Origin: Curtobacterium sp. A7_M15
GTDB taxonomy: Bacteria > Actinomycetota > Actinomycetes > Actinomycetales > Microbacteriaceae
Assembly (NCBI RefSeq): GCF_030705415.1
Contig: NZ_JAUZED010000010.1
Span: forward strand, 1-57,147
Reading direction: 5' to 3'
Length of the DNA stretch: 57,147 nucleotides
Below, one piece after another: positions 43,275-53,900 of this stretch. The notes under the pieces were generated by a model. The model did no database searches, had not been told where the DNA came from, and saw nothing but the letters and a program-made list of their open reading frames with translations. Position 1 is the first letter of the stretch, and the number at the start of each line of letters is the position of its first letter. The position numbers were made by a program, and so were the translations under genes.

Positions 43275-44698
43275 CCGACCTCCACGCCCTGCCACCAGCA
43301 CCCCAGGAAGCCGCACCCGCCGTGACCGCAGCAGACCACCACCTTCCGCAGTTCCACGTCCGACTCCCTCGTGGGTACGTCAACGACCCGAATGGCCCCA
43401 TCGACATCGGCGGGCAGGCGCACCTGTACTTTCAGTCCCGGCCGCGAGTGGACCTCGAGATCCCCGTCGAGTGGGGACACGCCACCAGCGACGACCTCGT
43501 GCACTGGACGCTCCACCGCCCAGCGATCGTCCCCGTCCCCGGTGGCGCCGACTCCGGCGGCGCATGGTCTGGCAACACGGTCCTGCACAACGGCACCGTC
43601 CGCGCCTACTACTCCGGAAAAGTCGATCACAGTCCGTTCCAGTCGGTCCTCCTCGCGGAATCTACCGACGGTGGGATCACGTTCGGCGCTCCCGTGCAGG
43701 TCGTCGCCGACCCGTCCGCTGACGAGGCGATCACCATGTTCCGCGACCCGTTCGTCTGGCAGACGGACGACGGCTGGTCGATGGCGGTCGGCGCGGCCGC
43801 CAAGAACCAGACCGCTTCCATCCGCCACTACCGATCCGTCGACGGCATCAGCTGGACCCACGCGGGCGATCTGGTGTCGATGACACGCGACACGGTCAAC
43901 GGCATCGATACCGGTGAGGGGTGGGAGTGCCCGCAAATCCTCACTGTCGACGGTACCGACATCGCGATCGTGGCGTCCTGGTCGCATGCCGCCGGCCCGG
44001 GCGACGTCGTCGCCATCCCGCTGGCTGGGTCTCCTTCGCCGTTCAAAGTCGACGACGGGCAGCACTTCTACGCGGCTTCCGTGATGCGAGCCAGCTCCTG
44101 GGGGCCGGTGCTTTTCGGATGGGTTACCGAGGGCCGCACCGAGCAGTGGACCGAACAGGCAGGCTGGTCCGGCGCGATCTCCTTGCCCCGCCGCGCGTGG
44201 ATCACCAACGGTCGGCTCGGCACCGAACCCCATCCCGCAATCGACGCCCTCCGCGCCGGCAGCTCGCACGCAGCAAACGGTGCTCGCATCGGCGCGCAAG
44301 CCGAGATCGTGCTCCCCGTCGCCGTCAGCGGCTGCATCCGGCTGCGCTTCTCCGATGCCGAATACCTCGACATCACGGTCGACGTCGATGCAGACACCCT
44401 CACCGTCGACCGGGCGCACGCCAGCACGGATCACCGCGCTGACCCGAGCCCCGCGGTGATTCATGCTCCTTTCGACCGGACCGCGGACCGACCCGCAGTC
44501 CGAGTGCTGCTGGACGGTTCGGTTCTCGAACTGTTCACCAGCGCAGGACGTTCCATCACCACCCGCGTCTACCCGACGCAGGCGCCGCCGTGGAGCGTGG
44601 AAGGCCCAAAGCAGGCGTTGGCGTGGGATCTCAAGCCCGGCGTAACAACTGTTTCAGCTCCCGCCGCCGACGTCGCCGCTAAATCCGCCTCGATCTAG
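43271..44698 (+). CDS. Cytoplasmic GH32 beta-fructosidase
   Basis: 475 residues without signal. The classic motifs are all present: RGYVNDPNGP (Asp39), MFRDPF (158-160) and GWECPQ (Glu219). A C-terminal sandwich with VLLDGSVLELFTSAGR closes the protein. ATG 43271 overlaps the permease stop. It hydrolyses imported sucrose or fructo-oligosaccharides to fructose (and glucose), feeding the kinase that follows. Confidence 0.92.
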   Translation: MTDLHALPPAPQEAAPAVTAADHHLPQFHVRLPRGYVNDPNGPIDIGGQAHLYFQSRPRVDLEIPVEWGHATSDDLVHWTLHRPAIVPVPGGADSGGAWSGNTVLHNGTVRAYYSGKVDHSPFQSVLLAESTDGGITFGAPVQVVADPSADEAITMFRDPFVWQTDDGWSMAVGAAAKNQTASIRHYRSVDGISWTHAGDLVSMTRDTVNGIDTGEGWECPQILTVDGTDIAIVASWSHAAGPGDVVAIPLAGSPSPFKVDDGQHFYAASVMRASSWGPVLFGWVTEGRTEQWTEQAGWSGAISLPRRAWITNGRLGTEPHPAIDALRAGSSHAANGARIGAQAEIVLPVAVSGCIRLRFSDAEYLDITVDVDADTLTVDRAHASTDHRADPSPAVIHAPFDRTADRPAVRVLLDGSVLELFTSAGRSITTRVYPTQAPPWSVEGPKQALAWDLKPGVTTVSAPAADVAAKSASI

Positions 44699-44759
44699 CG
44701 GAGCGGCGCCGACAGGTGCGCCGGCACCACCTCGTTCCCAATCATCGAAGGAGATGACT

Positions 44760-45662
44760 GTGCATCGGATCACCGTTGCGGGTGAAGCGCTCGTCGACAT
44801 CGTGCACGACGAAACGACGAGGGAGATTCCCGGCGGGAGCCCCGCGAACGTCGCTCTCGGGCTCGGTCGGCTCGGCGTGCCGGTCGAGTTCGCCACGTGG
44901 CTCGGTGACGATGCTCGCGGCCACCAGATCGCAGATCACCTCGAGGCGTCAGGGGTTGAGCTGGTGCCAGGCGTCTTCGGTGCCACGAGAACCTCCGCGG
45001 CGACAGTCCGGCTCGCACCGGACGGGCAGCCCAGTTATGAGTTCGGCATCGAATGGGATCTGCCGCACCTGCCGGACACGCCTCGATGGCTGCACATCGG
45101 ATCGATCGGCGCATTCCTGCAGCCCGGAGCGGGCAAAGTGCGAGAGCTCGTTCAACGCACTGCAGCCGCCGGTGGCATCGTCTCATTCGACCCGAACATC
45201 CGACCCGCGCTCCTCGGAGATGCGGTAGCAGAACGGGTCCGGTTCGAGCAGCTCGCTGCAGATACCACTGTGCTGAAACTCTCCGACGAGGACGCCGCCT
45301 GGCTCTACCCAGGCGACAGCGCCGACGTCGTCCTCGACCGGCTCCTCGAGCTCGGCGTGACGCTGGTCGCCATCACCACCGGTGCCGCCGGCGCAACGCT
45401 CGCGACCACTCGAGAGCGGGTGGCCGTGCCCGGCGAACGCGTTGACGTCGTCGACACGGTCGGGGCCGGCGACACGTACATGGCCACCCTCATCTGGCAA
45501 CTCCAGGACACCATCGGCACGCTCGATGCCCTGGACTCCATCGCGCTGAAACGACTCGGGCAGGTCAGCGCCAGCGCCGCGGCGATCACCGTGAGCCGTC
45601 GTGGTGCGGACCTACCAACCGCCGATGACGTGCTTACAGCACTAGGCGAGCCCACCAGATGA
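44760..45662 (+). CDS. PfkB-family fructokinase
   Basis: 300 residues. GGSPANVALGLGRLG near the N-terminus and the PfkB signature VDTVGAGDTYMATLIW with the catalytic Asp identify a ribokinase-fold sugar kinase; context makes fructose the substrate (fructose-6-phosphate product). AAGGAG (44748-44753) is six bases before GTG 44760, whereas ATG 44754 would have no spacer, so the GTG is preferred. The stop overlaps tatC. Confidence 0.9.
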   Translation: MHRITVAGEALVDIVHDETTREIPGGSPANVALGLGRLGVPVEFATWLGDDARGHQIADHLEASGVELVPGVFGATRTSAATVRLAPDGQPSYEFGIEWDLPHLPDTPRWLHIGSIGAFLQPGAGKVRELVQRTAAAGGIVSFDPNIRPALLGDAVAERVRFEQLAADTTVLKLSDEDAAWLYPGDSADVVLDRLLELGVTLVAITTGAAGATLATTRERVAVPGERVDVVDTVGAGDTYMATLIWQLQDTIGTLDALDSIALKRLGQVSASAAAITVSRRGADLPTADDVLTALGEPTR

Positions 45663-46477
45663 GCGCCCCGTCCGTTCCTCGCGGGACGACGCGGCAGGAG
45701 CGTCCCGCCGCCGGAACGATGTCACTCGGGCAGCACCTCAACGAGCTCCGGAAGCGGCTCTTCCGGGCGGTGCTCGCCATTGCAGTCTGCGCGGTCATCG
45801 GCTGGTTCCTCACACCGTTCGTGCTTGATCAACTCCGCGCACCCGTTGCCGAGCTTGCAAACGCCGGTGGCGGTCACACCGCGGAACTGAACTTCCCCGC
45901 CATCAGCGGCGCCTTCGATCTGCGCCTCCAGATCACGATCACCATCGCGGTCGTCATCGCCAGCCCCGTCTGGCTGTACCAAGTCTGGGCGTTCATCGTT
46001 CCTGCGCTGGTGCGGAAGGAAAAGCTCTACGCCGTCGGGTTTGTCGGATCCGCGATCCCCCTCTTCCTCGGCGGATGCTGGTTCGGCTGGTACGTCCTAC
46101 CGCACATCGTGCAGATCCTCGGCAGCTTCGTCGCCCACCAAGACACCTCGATCGTCGACGCGAAGGCGTACTACGACTTCGCCGTCAAGCTCGTCCTCGC
46201 CGTGGGCATCGCGTTCGTCCTGCCGGTGTTCCTCGTCCTGCTGAACTTCGTCGGAGTTCTCACCGCAAAAGCGATCCTCGGTGCATGGCGCATTGCCGTG
46301 CTCTGCATCCTCATCTTCACCGCACTCGTCACACCCTCCGCCGACATCGCGTCGATGTTCCTGCTCGCCATCCCGATGAGCGTGCTCTACCTCGCAGCAT
46401 GCGCGGTCGCCTGGCTGCATGACCGCCGCCTTGCTCGCCGCCTCGCGGCAACCTCCTCAACCCACCCCGTGACGTAG
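45659..46477 (+). CDS. tatC: Twin-arginine translocase subunit TatC
   Basis: 272 residues with six membrane helices. Family marks are MSLGQHLNELRKRLFRAVL at about 21-39 and ASPVWLYQVWAFIVPALVRK near 100-120, plus the periplasmic Pro-rich loops. TatC recognises RR signal peptides. ATG 45659 overlaps the fructokinase stop (ATGA), which ties this exporter to the sugar operon. The N-terminal 20 residues are an extension relative to common TatC. Confidence 0.95.
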   Translation: MSAPSVPRGTTRQERPAAGTMSLGQHLNELRKRLFRAVLAIAVCAVIGWFLTPFVLDQLRAPVAELANAGGGHTAELNFPAISGAFDLRLQITITIAVVIASPVWLYQVWAFIVPALVRKEKLYAVGFVGSAIPLFLGGCWFGWYVLPHIVQILGSFVAHQDTSIVDAKAYYDFAVKLVLAVGIAFVLPVFLVLLNFVGVLTAKAILGAWRIAVLCILIFTALVTPSADIASMFLLAIPMSVLYLAACAVAWLHDRRLARRLAATSSTHPVT

Positions 46478-46512
46478 CGTCCGCTGCGCCGCCTTCACAC
46501 GAAGGACTCATC

Positions 46513-46725
46513 ATGCTCGGCAACCTCACCGGAATCCACCTGCTCATCATCCTCGGCATCGTCATACTGCTCTTCGGCGCCACCAAGCTGCCCGCCCTGG
46601 CAAAGGGGCTCGGACAGTCGCTCAACATCTTCCGCAGCGAGATCCACGCCGACGACAACAAGAAGAGCTCCGACCAGGCCAGCGCCCCGGTCGCACACGA
46701 CGGCACCGTGCCGTCGCACGAGTGA
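46513..46725 (+). CDS. tatA: TatA pore-forming subunit
   Basis: 70 residues: one membrane helix (HLLIILGIVILLFGATKLPA) with the FGATKLPALAKGLG hinge and amphipathic helix of TatA, then an acidic tail. GAAGGA precedes the ATG, 35 bp after tatC. Confidence 0.95.
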   Translation: MLGNLTGIHLLIILGIVILLFGATKLPALAKGLGQSLNIFRSEIHADDNKKSSDQASAPVAHDGTVPSHE

Positions 46726-46757
46726 GCTGGTCACCAGCGAGCTGACGAGGAAGCACC

Positions 46758-47091
<334 letters not shown>

Positions 47092-47102
<11 letters not shown>

Positions 47103-48681
47103 ATTTCACCGCCGAGCCCTCTTCCAGGGCGCCGGCATCGGCGCCCTGGCGCTGTTCGCCACCGCGGCACCCGCTGAAGCAGCACAGGCCGCCACCGCTG
47201 GATCCGCCTCCACGTCAGCCACCGCAGCGACATCATTCCGCGCGAAGTACCACATGACCCCGCCAGCTGGATGGCTGTCCGACCCGCAGCGACCGGTCTT
47301 CACCCGGGGCGCCTACCAGCTCTACTACCTGCACTCCGATGTCGACAACGGAGACGGAGGGTGGGACCACGTCTCCACCACCGACGGCATCAACTTCACC
47401 TTCCAGGGCACTGTCATCCCCCTGCAGACCAACCTGCCCACCTGGACCGGCTGCACCCTGATCGACACGAACAACACGGCCGGCTACGGCGCCGGCGCCG
47501 TCATCGCGCTCGCCACCCGCCCCACCGGAGGCGTTCGGAAGTACCAGGAGCAGTACCTCTTCTACTCCACCGACGGCGGCTTCACCTTCACCGCCCGACC
47601 GAACCCCGTCATCGTCAACACCGACGGACGCGCCGCGACCACCGACGCGGAGATCGCCAACGCCGAGTGGTTCCGCGACCCCAAGGTGGCCTGGGACGAC
47701 GCCCGTAACGAATGGGTCTGCGTCATCGGCCGGCAGCGCTACGCCGCGTTCTACACATCGAAGAACCTCATCGACTGGACGCTGCAGCACAACTTCGACT
47801 ACCCCGACCACAACCTCGGCGGCATCGAATGCCCCGACCTCTTCCAGATCACAGCAGACGACGGCACCAAACACTGGGTCCTCGCCGGCAGCATGGACGC
47901 CTACAACGAGGGACTGCCCTGCACGTACGCATACTGGACCGGCTCCTGGAACGGCACCACCTACACCGCAGACAACGTCACACCGCAATGGCTCGACTGG
48001 GGGTGGGACTGGTACGCAGCAGTCACATGGCCGGCCAACGAAGCGCCGACAACGAAGCGGTACGGCATCGGCTGGATGAACAACTGGAAGTACGCGAACC
48101 GGCAGGTCCCCACCGACGCCTCCGACGGGTACAACGGCCAGAACTCCATCGTCCGCGAGATCACGCTGCAGAAGCAGACCGATGGTCGCTACACCCTCCT
48201 CAGTGCACCGATCGAGGCGCTCAAGGGCACCGCCAAGCGGACCGTGCCGATCGCAAACCAGTCCGTCAACGGTTCAATGGTCTTGCCTTACAACGGCCGC
48301 GCATACGAAATCGAGCTCGACGTCACGTGGACCAACGCCACCAACGTCGGAATCTCGGTCGGACGCTCGGCGGACGGGGCGCGACACACCAACATCGGCA
48401 AGTACGGGAGCGACCTGTACGTCGACCGCGCGCCGTCCGACCGTGCAGGATTTACGTTGGCGCCCTACACGCGGGCTGCAGCGCCCATCGATCCCGCCGC
48501 CCGCGCCGTGCACCTCCGCATCCTCGTCGACACGCAAAGCGTCGAGGTGTTCGTCAACGCCGGCTACACGGTCCTGTCCAACCAGGTGAACTTCGACGCC
48601 GGCGACACAGGCATCTCGCTGTACTCCGACGGCGGCACCGCCACCTTCTCCAACATCACCATCCGCGAATACGGAAGCTAG
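47092..48681 (+). CDS. Levan fructotransferase-like GH32 enzyme with Tat signal
   Basis: 529 residues. The Tat signal HRRALFQGAGIGALALFATA is cleaved after an AEA-type site near residue 30. The catalytic domain has GWLSDPQRPVF (Asp64), WFRDPK (195-197) and GGIECPDLF (Glu246). The SDPQRPV form of the nucleophile motif, and long matches such as HMTPPAGWL and GAYQLYYLHS, are those of levan fructotransferases, which release difructose anhydride IV from levan rather than fructose. GGAGT precedes ATG 47092, which overlaps tatB. It is the likely main client of the neighbouring Tat system. Confidence 0.87.
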
Positions 48682-48687
48682 CGCGCG

Positions 48688-48731
48688 CAGGGCGGAAGGT
48701 AGTAGTCGCCTTCCGCCCTGGGCTGATTTTT
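48688..48731 (+). terminator. Intrinsic terminator closing the fructan operon
   Basis: A perfect 12-bp stem CAGGGCGGAAGG / CCTTCCGCCCTG with a 9-base loop, followed by GGCTGATTTTT. It starts seven bases after the stop codon. Confidence 0.9.
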
Positions 48732-48880
48732 GGCTGCCCACCAGCCGGTCGTTCCCCGGACGCCTGTGAGCGCTTGAGGGAGTGGATCTCGTACCCAGGA
48801 AACGTCTAGGTTTAAATTTCTCAACAGCCTGTCCCGCAAAACTGCCCGGTGAGGGTACGGCTGACAGTACAGTTGCCCTC

Positions 48881-49450
48881 ATGCTGATCGGATACGCCCG
48901 CGTCTCGACCTCCGGACAGGATCTTGCGGCGCTGCGCGACGGCCTGCATGCTCTTGGAGTTGCAGATCAGGACATCCACGTCGACCACGGCATGTCCGGC
49001 ACCACGAGGGAACGCCCCGGCCTTCGATCGGCCCTCGCTTCCGTCCGAGCGGGCGACACCCTCGTCGTGACGAAGCTCGATCGCCTTGCCCGATCGCTCC
49101 GCGACGCGACTGATATCGCGGACGAGCTCACGAAGAAGGGCGTCGCCCTCAACCTCGGGGGATCGGTCTACGACCCCACCGACCCCGTCGGCCGTCTCCT
49201 CTTCAACGTCCTCGGCATGGTCGCCGAGTTCGAGGCCGACCTCATCCGAGCCCGCACCCGCGAGGGCATGGCGATCGCGAAGGCAGCCGGCAAGCTCCGC
49301 GGCGGCAAGCCCAAGCTCAACAAGGCCCAAGAGAAGCACCTGGTCGAGCTGCACCGTGCTGGCACCCACACGACCAGCGATCTCGCTGAGCTGTTCGGAG
49401 TGGCCCGGGCGACTGTCTACCGAGCGGTCCACCGCGCCGATCCGAAGTGA
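48881..49450 (+). CDS. Serine recombinase (resolvase/invertase)
   Basis: 189 residues starting MLIGYARVSTSGQDLAALRD (catalytic Ser in VST). DTLVVTKLDRLARSLRD, the Glu helix AEFEADLIRARTREGM, and a C-terminal HTH (TTSDLAELFGVARATVYRAV) complete the family pattern. It is distinct from the resolvase at 15977. Short palindromic DNA upstream (48802-48880, including CTGACAGTACAG) could be its site. Confidence 0.92.
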   Translation: MLIGYARVSTSGQDLAALRDGLHALGVADQDIHVDHGMSGTTRERPGLRSALASVRAGDTLVVTKLDRLARSLRDATDIADELTKKGVALNLGGSVYDPTDPVGRLLFNVLGMVAEFEADLIRARTREGMAIAKAAGKLRGGKPKLNKAQEKHLVELHRAGTHTTSDLAELFGVARATVYRAVHRADPK

Positions 49451-49525
49451 GAGTCAGCCCGATTCCCGGGTAGCCACCGGCTATCGGACGGCGTTCCGAG
49501 GGGCGCGGGGGCGTACAACGGAGCC

Positions 49526-49633
49526 ATGTTCGCGGCAGGCTACGACAATCAGTGGTGGGTTCTCATCGTGGTGGCGGCGGCATTTGTCGCCGGGATACTC
49601 ATCAGAAGGTGGCGACGCAACCGCCGAAGGTGA
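49526..49633 (+). CDS. Small 35-residue single-TM protein
   Basis: MFAAGYDNQWWVLIVVAAAF continues through one membrane helix to a strongly basic end (IRRWRRNRRR). CGGAG lies five bases before the ATG. A short external head, one helix and positive-inside tail fit a membrane microprotein; function unknown. Confidence 0.5.
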   Translation: MFAAGYDNQWWVLIVVAAAFVAGILIRRWRRNRRR

Positions 49634-49681
49634 GTGCTTCCCGCCCGAGGATCGGCTACCGGGACGGTGCTCGCTGGGTCC

Positions 49682-50242
49682 TCAGACCCTAAGGACGAGG
49701 CATTCGAGTCGCTCGAGAGCTTCCCGGCCGGTCGGCCACGTCCCGAGCCCACTGGCCGAGTTGAGGTGCCCTGCCCGATCGACCTGCAGGAGGTCGCTCC
49801 CCCAGGCAGCAGCCAGCTGTTCGGCGCCCCGGAGACCGCAGTACGGGTCGTCCGTGCTCCCCACCACCGTGCTCTGAACGGGCAACCTGCGTGCCTGCAG
49901 CGCGACGAACGTCGGAGCGTCCTCGGACGGGAACACGTCGCCCGTCGGGTCGGGCGGCGCCACGAGGAACGCGGCGCCCGGAACGTCGACGGGGCTGAGC
50001 AGCAGCCACTCGGCCACCGCCCAACAGTCGAGACTGTGCCCGACCAGCGCGATCCCCTCGACCCGTGGTGAGATGAGACGCGCGGCGCGGTCCACTGCGG
50101 CGACCCAGTCGTCGAGATCCGGCTGCGACCAGGACCCCGGGTCGATGCGGACCGCGTCCGCTCCCCACTGCTGCTGCCACAGCGTCTGCCAGTGCGTCCC
50201 GTCGGATCCACCGATCCCGGGGACGATCACGCGTCCGATCAC
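49682..50242 (-). CDS. RBBP9/YdeN-family alpha/beta hydrolase
   Basis: 186 residues. VPGIGGSDGTHWQTLWQQ at the N-terminus, the QPDLDDWVAAVD segment and the nucleophile elbow ALVGHSLDCWAVAEWL (Ser in GHS) identify the small serine-hydrolase family RBBP9/YdeN. The catalytic His is probably in RAGHLN near the C-terminus. Physiological substrate unknown. It is divergent from the Lrp remnant. Confidence 0.88.
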   Translation of the reverse strand: MIGRVIVPGIGGSDGTHWQTLWQQQWGADAVRIDPGSWSQPDLDDWVAAVDRAARLISPRVEGIALVGHSLDCWAVAEWLLLSPVDVPGAAFLVAPPDPTGDVFPSEDAPTFVALQARRLPVQSTVVGSTDDPYCGLRGAEQLAAAWGSDLLQVDRAGHLNSASGLGTWPTGREALERLECLVLRV

Positions 50243-50302
50243 CAGTCACCTCTGCTTCCGTTCTCCTGCCGCCGGTCGGCGGAGCGCACGCGAGCCAGCA
50301 TG

Positions 50303-50600
50303 ATGGAAGGCATCGCAGGGATGGTTCGCCAGCGAGTAATCACGAAGCGGAAGGCGCTGCACACGATGGAACCGCTCGACCAGACCGACCGGAAGATCCT
50401 CGCCCTGCTGCAGACCGATGGGCGCCTCAGCGGTGCGGAGGTAGGACGACGGGTCGGCCTGTCGCAGCCCGCGGCCAGCGCTCGCATCCTCCGCCTCGAA
50501 CGGCAGGGCATCATCACCGGCTACCATGCCACCGTCGATCCGGCCGCCGTCGGCCTCACCATCCATGCAGTCGTCCGCCTCCGTACGACCCACGTACACC
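50303..50600 (+). pseudogene. Lrp/AsnC-type regulator, truncated
   Basis: The HTH domain is intact (MEPLDQTDRKILALLQTDGR, then VGRRVGLSQPAASARILRLE) and leads into the ligand domain (ATVDPAAVGLTIHAVVRLRT). After THVHLGAA the sequence no longer resembles an Lrp sensor domain. ATG 50366 is the usual family start; ATG 50303 is an upstream option. A DNA-binding fragment could still be made. Confidence 0.7.
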
Positions 50601-50790
50601 TCGGCGCAGCACCGCGCTCGTGCTGCGCGACTACCCCGATAAACCACTCACACCACACCACGACTCCGACGACTGACGCGTCCGGAAGGGGATCCGCTTC
50701 CGGACTGACTTCGCCGGGTGTTTTAGGCCTATCCACTTACGGGTCGGCTGGCGTTGGAGGTCTTTTAGTGGTGGGACTGTGTTCACTTCG

Positions 50791-50808
50791 ACCCCCATAT
50801 GTGGGGGT
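50791..50808. promoter_or_regulatory. G/C-block palindrome upstream of the RHS gene
   Basis: ACCCCCATATGTGGGGGT has perfect 7-base arms around TATG. It lies 97 bp before the RHS start. The C-run/G-run form is reminiscent of metal-sensor operators but could also be a hairpin. Nothing else is supported between 50600 and 50904. Confidence 0.45.
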
Positions 50809-50904
50809 GCGGTGGTGAGGGTTGCTCCGTATCGTCCTGGATGGTTGCTCAGCGACGCCATGGGGGCGTCACAGCTTGGTGCGGCCTGTTGAGGGGTTCT
50901 GCGC

Positions 50905-53900
50905 GTGTTCGCATCGTCGCTGTTGTCTGCTCGTTCCCGATGGGCGCTCTTCGCGTTGCTCACCGTGGTGGCGCTGCTGGGGTCGCTGCTGGCGGTGGTG
51001 TCGCCGCCGGCGCCGGCACGGGCAGCAGTGACGGGATCGGGCGGTCAGTACGTGCCGATGCCCGCCAACGCACGGGTGCTCGATGGGGGCACCACAGCGA
51101 ACACGTTCAAGACGGTTAAGGTCGCTGGCGTGAACGGGATGCCGTCGTCGGGGATCGGCGCGGTGACAATGATGATTACGGTCGCGAACCCGAGCGGCAC
51201 GGGCCAGATGACGGGCCGGCCGTCATCGTCGACGGGATCGACAATCCTGCTGACGTATGACGCTGGTGTGGGCGGGAACACGTCGAACACGAGCCTGCTC
51301 GCGGTCGCTGATGACGGCACGATCCAGGTGCGAACGCAGACGACGGAGTCGCGAGTCATCATCGACATCACCGGCTACTACACCTCCACGCAGGACGGCG
51401 CGTCCGCGGGCGGGTTCACGGCGATGGCGCCGGTGCGGGCGTTGGACACACGCGACGGCACCGGGGTGAGCGCTGCGGGCACGATCCCGGCGGGGTCGCG
51501 GCGGACGTTGCAGGTGACGGGGGCAAATGGGATCCCGGCTGGTGCGGCGGCGGTCGCGGTGAACATCATCGTGATCAACCGGGAGGCCAAGGCCGGTTGG
51601 GTGCGTCCCACCCCGAATGGTGAGGACGGCAGCACGGGGTCGTTGAACTACAACTCCACGAAGGACCTCACGACCGCGATGAACGCGCAGGTCGGGCTCG
51701 GGTCTGACGGGAAGTTCTTCATCGACACCGCCAGCGGTGGTGGCCGCATCGACCTGGTGGTGGACATTCAGGGGTACTTCCTGCCCGCGAATCCGGGCGG
51801 CGGTTTCACTCCCACGGTCGGCCGGCTGCTCGACACCCGTGACACGGCGTCGATCACGTCCGGGTCGTCGCTGACGGTGCAGGTTGCTGGGCAGGCGGGC
51901 GCGCCGACGGTTGAGGGTGGTTTGTCGGCGGTGGCGTTGACGTTCACCGCGAAGAACACCACCAGCAGCGACTCGTACGCGAAGATCTGGGCCGATGGAG
52001 CGACGGAACCGGCATCGTCGGCGTTGAACAGCGACGCGACGTCGATCGTGTCGAACACGGTGGTCGTGCCGGTGGGTGCGAACGGGAAGGTGCGGATCAA
52101 GAACATGGGTCCGGCCGCGACGGACTACATCGTCGACCTGCAGGGCGTCTACAACTCGCTTCCGGGCGGCCCCGGGAAAACGAACCGGACCGGTCAGCGG
52201 ACCTCCGCGACGACCCTGCCGTTCCCGATCACCGACCAGACCAACGCCAGTGTTGATGTCGGCACCGGCAACCTGCTCGTCACCACGACTGCGTTGAACG
52301 TGCCGGGGGTGACGCAGAACACCACGATCGGGGCTGCTTACAACTCGCGGGCGACGAACGTGGCGAACACGAACACGATGGACGCGAACCGGTGGCAGTA
52401 CGCGCTCGCTGGTGCAGGTGACCTGACCGCGAACAGCACCGGTGTGGTCTACACGGACGCAGCGGGCACCGCGTGGCAGTTCACCCCGACCGGCACGCAG
52501 GGTGCGTTCACGTCGCCCGCGGGTCTGCAGCAGACCCTCACGCGGGTCGACAGCGGGTCGAAGCATCAGTACGAGCTGAAGGGGTGGACGACGAACTCGA
52601 CGACAACCTTCAACCTCGCGGGACAGCCGACCAAGATCGTTGACCGCAACAGCAATGAGACGACGTTCACCCCGAGTGATGACAAGTACACCTTGAAGTC
52701 CCTGACCTCGACCGCTGGTGTGGCGGGCGCGAAGACGGTGCAGTCGTCGTACGCGAACGGTAGGCAGACGTTCTCGCAAACCTCCGGCTCGAGCTCGCGT
52801 TCGGTGTCGTGGGCGAAGAGCTCCGCGGGGGACATCACCACCTACACGGACGCGACAGGCAAGAAGACGACGTTTGCGTACACGAGCGGAGATCTCACTT
52901 CGATCACCGCACCGACTGGTGGCGTGACGGCGTTCACGTACGACTCGTCGGACCGGGTCACGAAGGTGGAGCAGCGCAACACCACGGCCGGGTCCGCAGG
53001 CACTGCGGTGACGCGGTTCTCCTACGCGTCGGACACGTCGACGCAGGTGGCGGACCCGCGGTCGGACCAGTCCGCGACGATCGCGGCCGCGGCGCACACG
53101 ACGTACACGCTCGACGCCAACGACCTGGTGACCAAGACCGTCGACCCGGCCGGACGTGAACGGTCCAAGACCTACAACTCGGCGAACAACGGTGTCTTGA
53201 AGTCCACGACCGGTGCGTCCGGTGACAGCGGGACGGGCACTACGTCGAACGAGTACGGCAAGAACAGCAGCCAGTCGCTGACGAAGTCCACCACCGGGTC
53301 GGGCTCCTCGAGCACGGCGGAGTACGGGTCGGGGTCGGCGACGGCGTACCTGCCGTCGAAGGTCACCGACAGCTCCGGCAACAGCACGACCATGGGTTAC
53401 GACGGTGTCGGCAATCAGACGTCGTCCCAGTCCGGTTCGGACACCACCATCCAGGCGAAGGTGGCGTACAACTCCGACGGCACGGTGAAGAGTGCCACGG
53501 CGCCGGGGAACGGGTCGAACTCGACCACGTACACCTACGACGGCAACAAGCAGCTGTCGAAGATCACCCCGCCCACCGGCACCACCCTCGGGGTGAAGAC
53601 CTACACCTACGATGCGTTCGGCCGCGTCGCGACCGAGACCGACGGCCGTGGAAACACCACCACGTACGGGTACGACGCCGACGACCGGCAGACGTCCGCC
53701 GCGTTCAGCGACGGGACGGCGACGGTCACCAACGTCTATGACGGCAACGGCAACCAGACCAGCCAGGCGTCCGCGACCGGCACCATCACGAACAGCTACG
53801 ACCAGCGCAATCGTCTGGTCTCGACGGTGAACACCGCCGGCGGTGGGACCGTGTCCTACGGGTACGACCTCGCCGGGAACACGGCGCAGGTCACCGACTC

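Noticed and set aside
43073-44464. 463-codon minus-strand frame over the GH32 gene
   Set aside because: Shadow of the overlapping beta-fructosidase gene.
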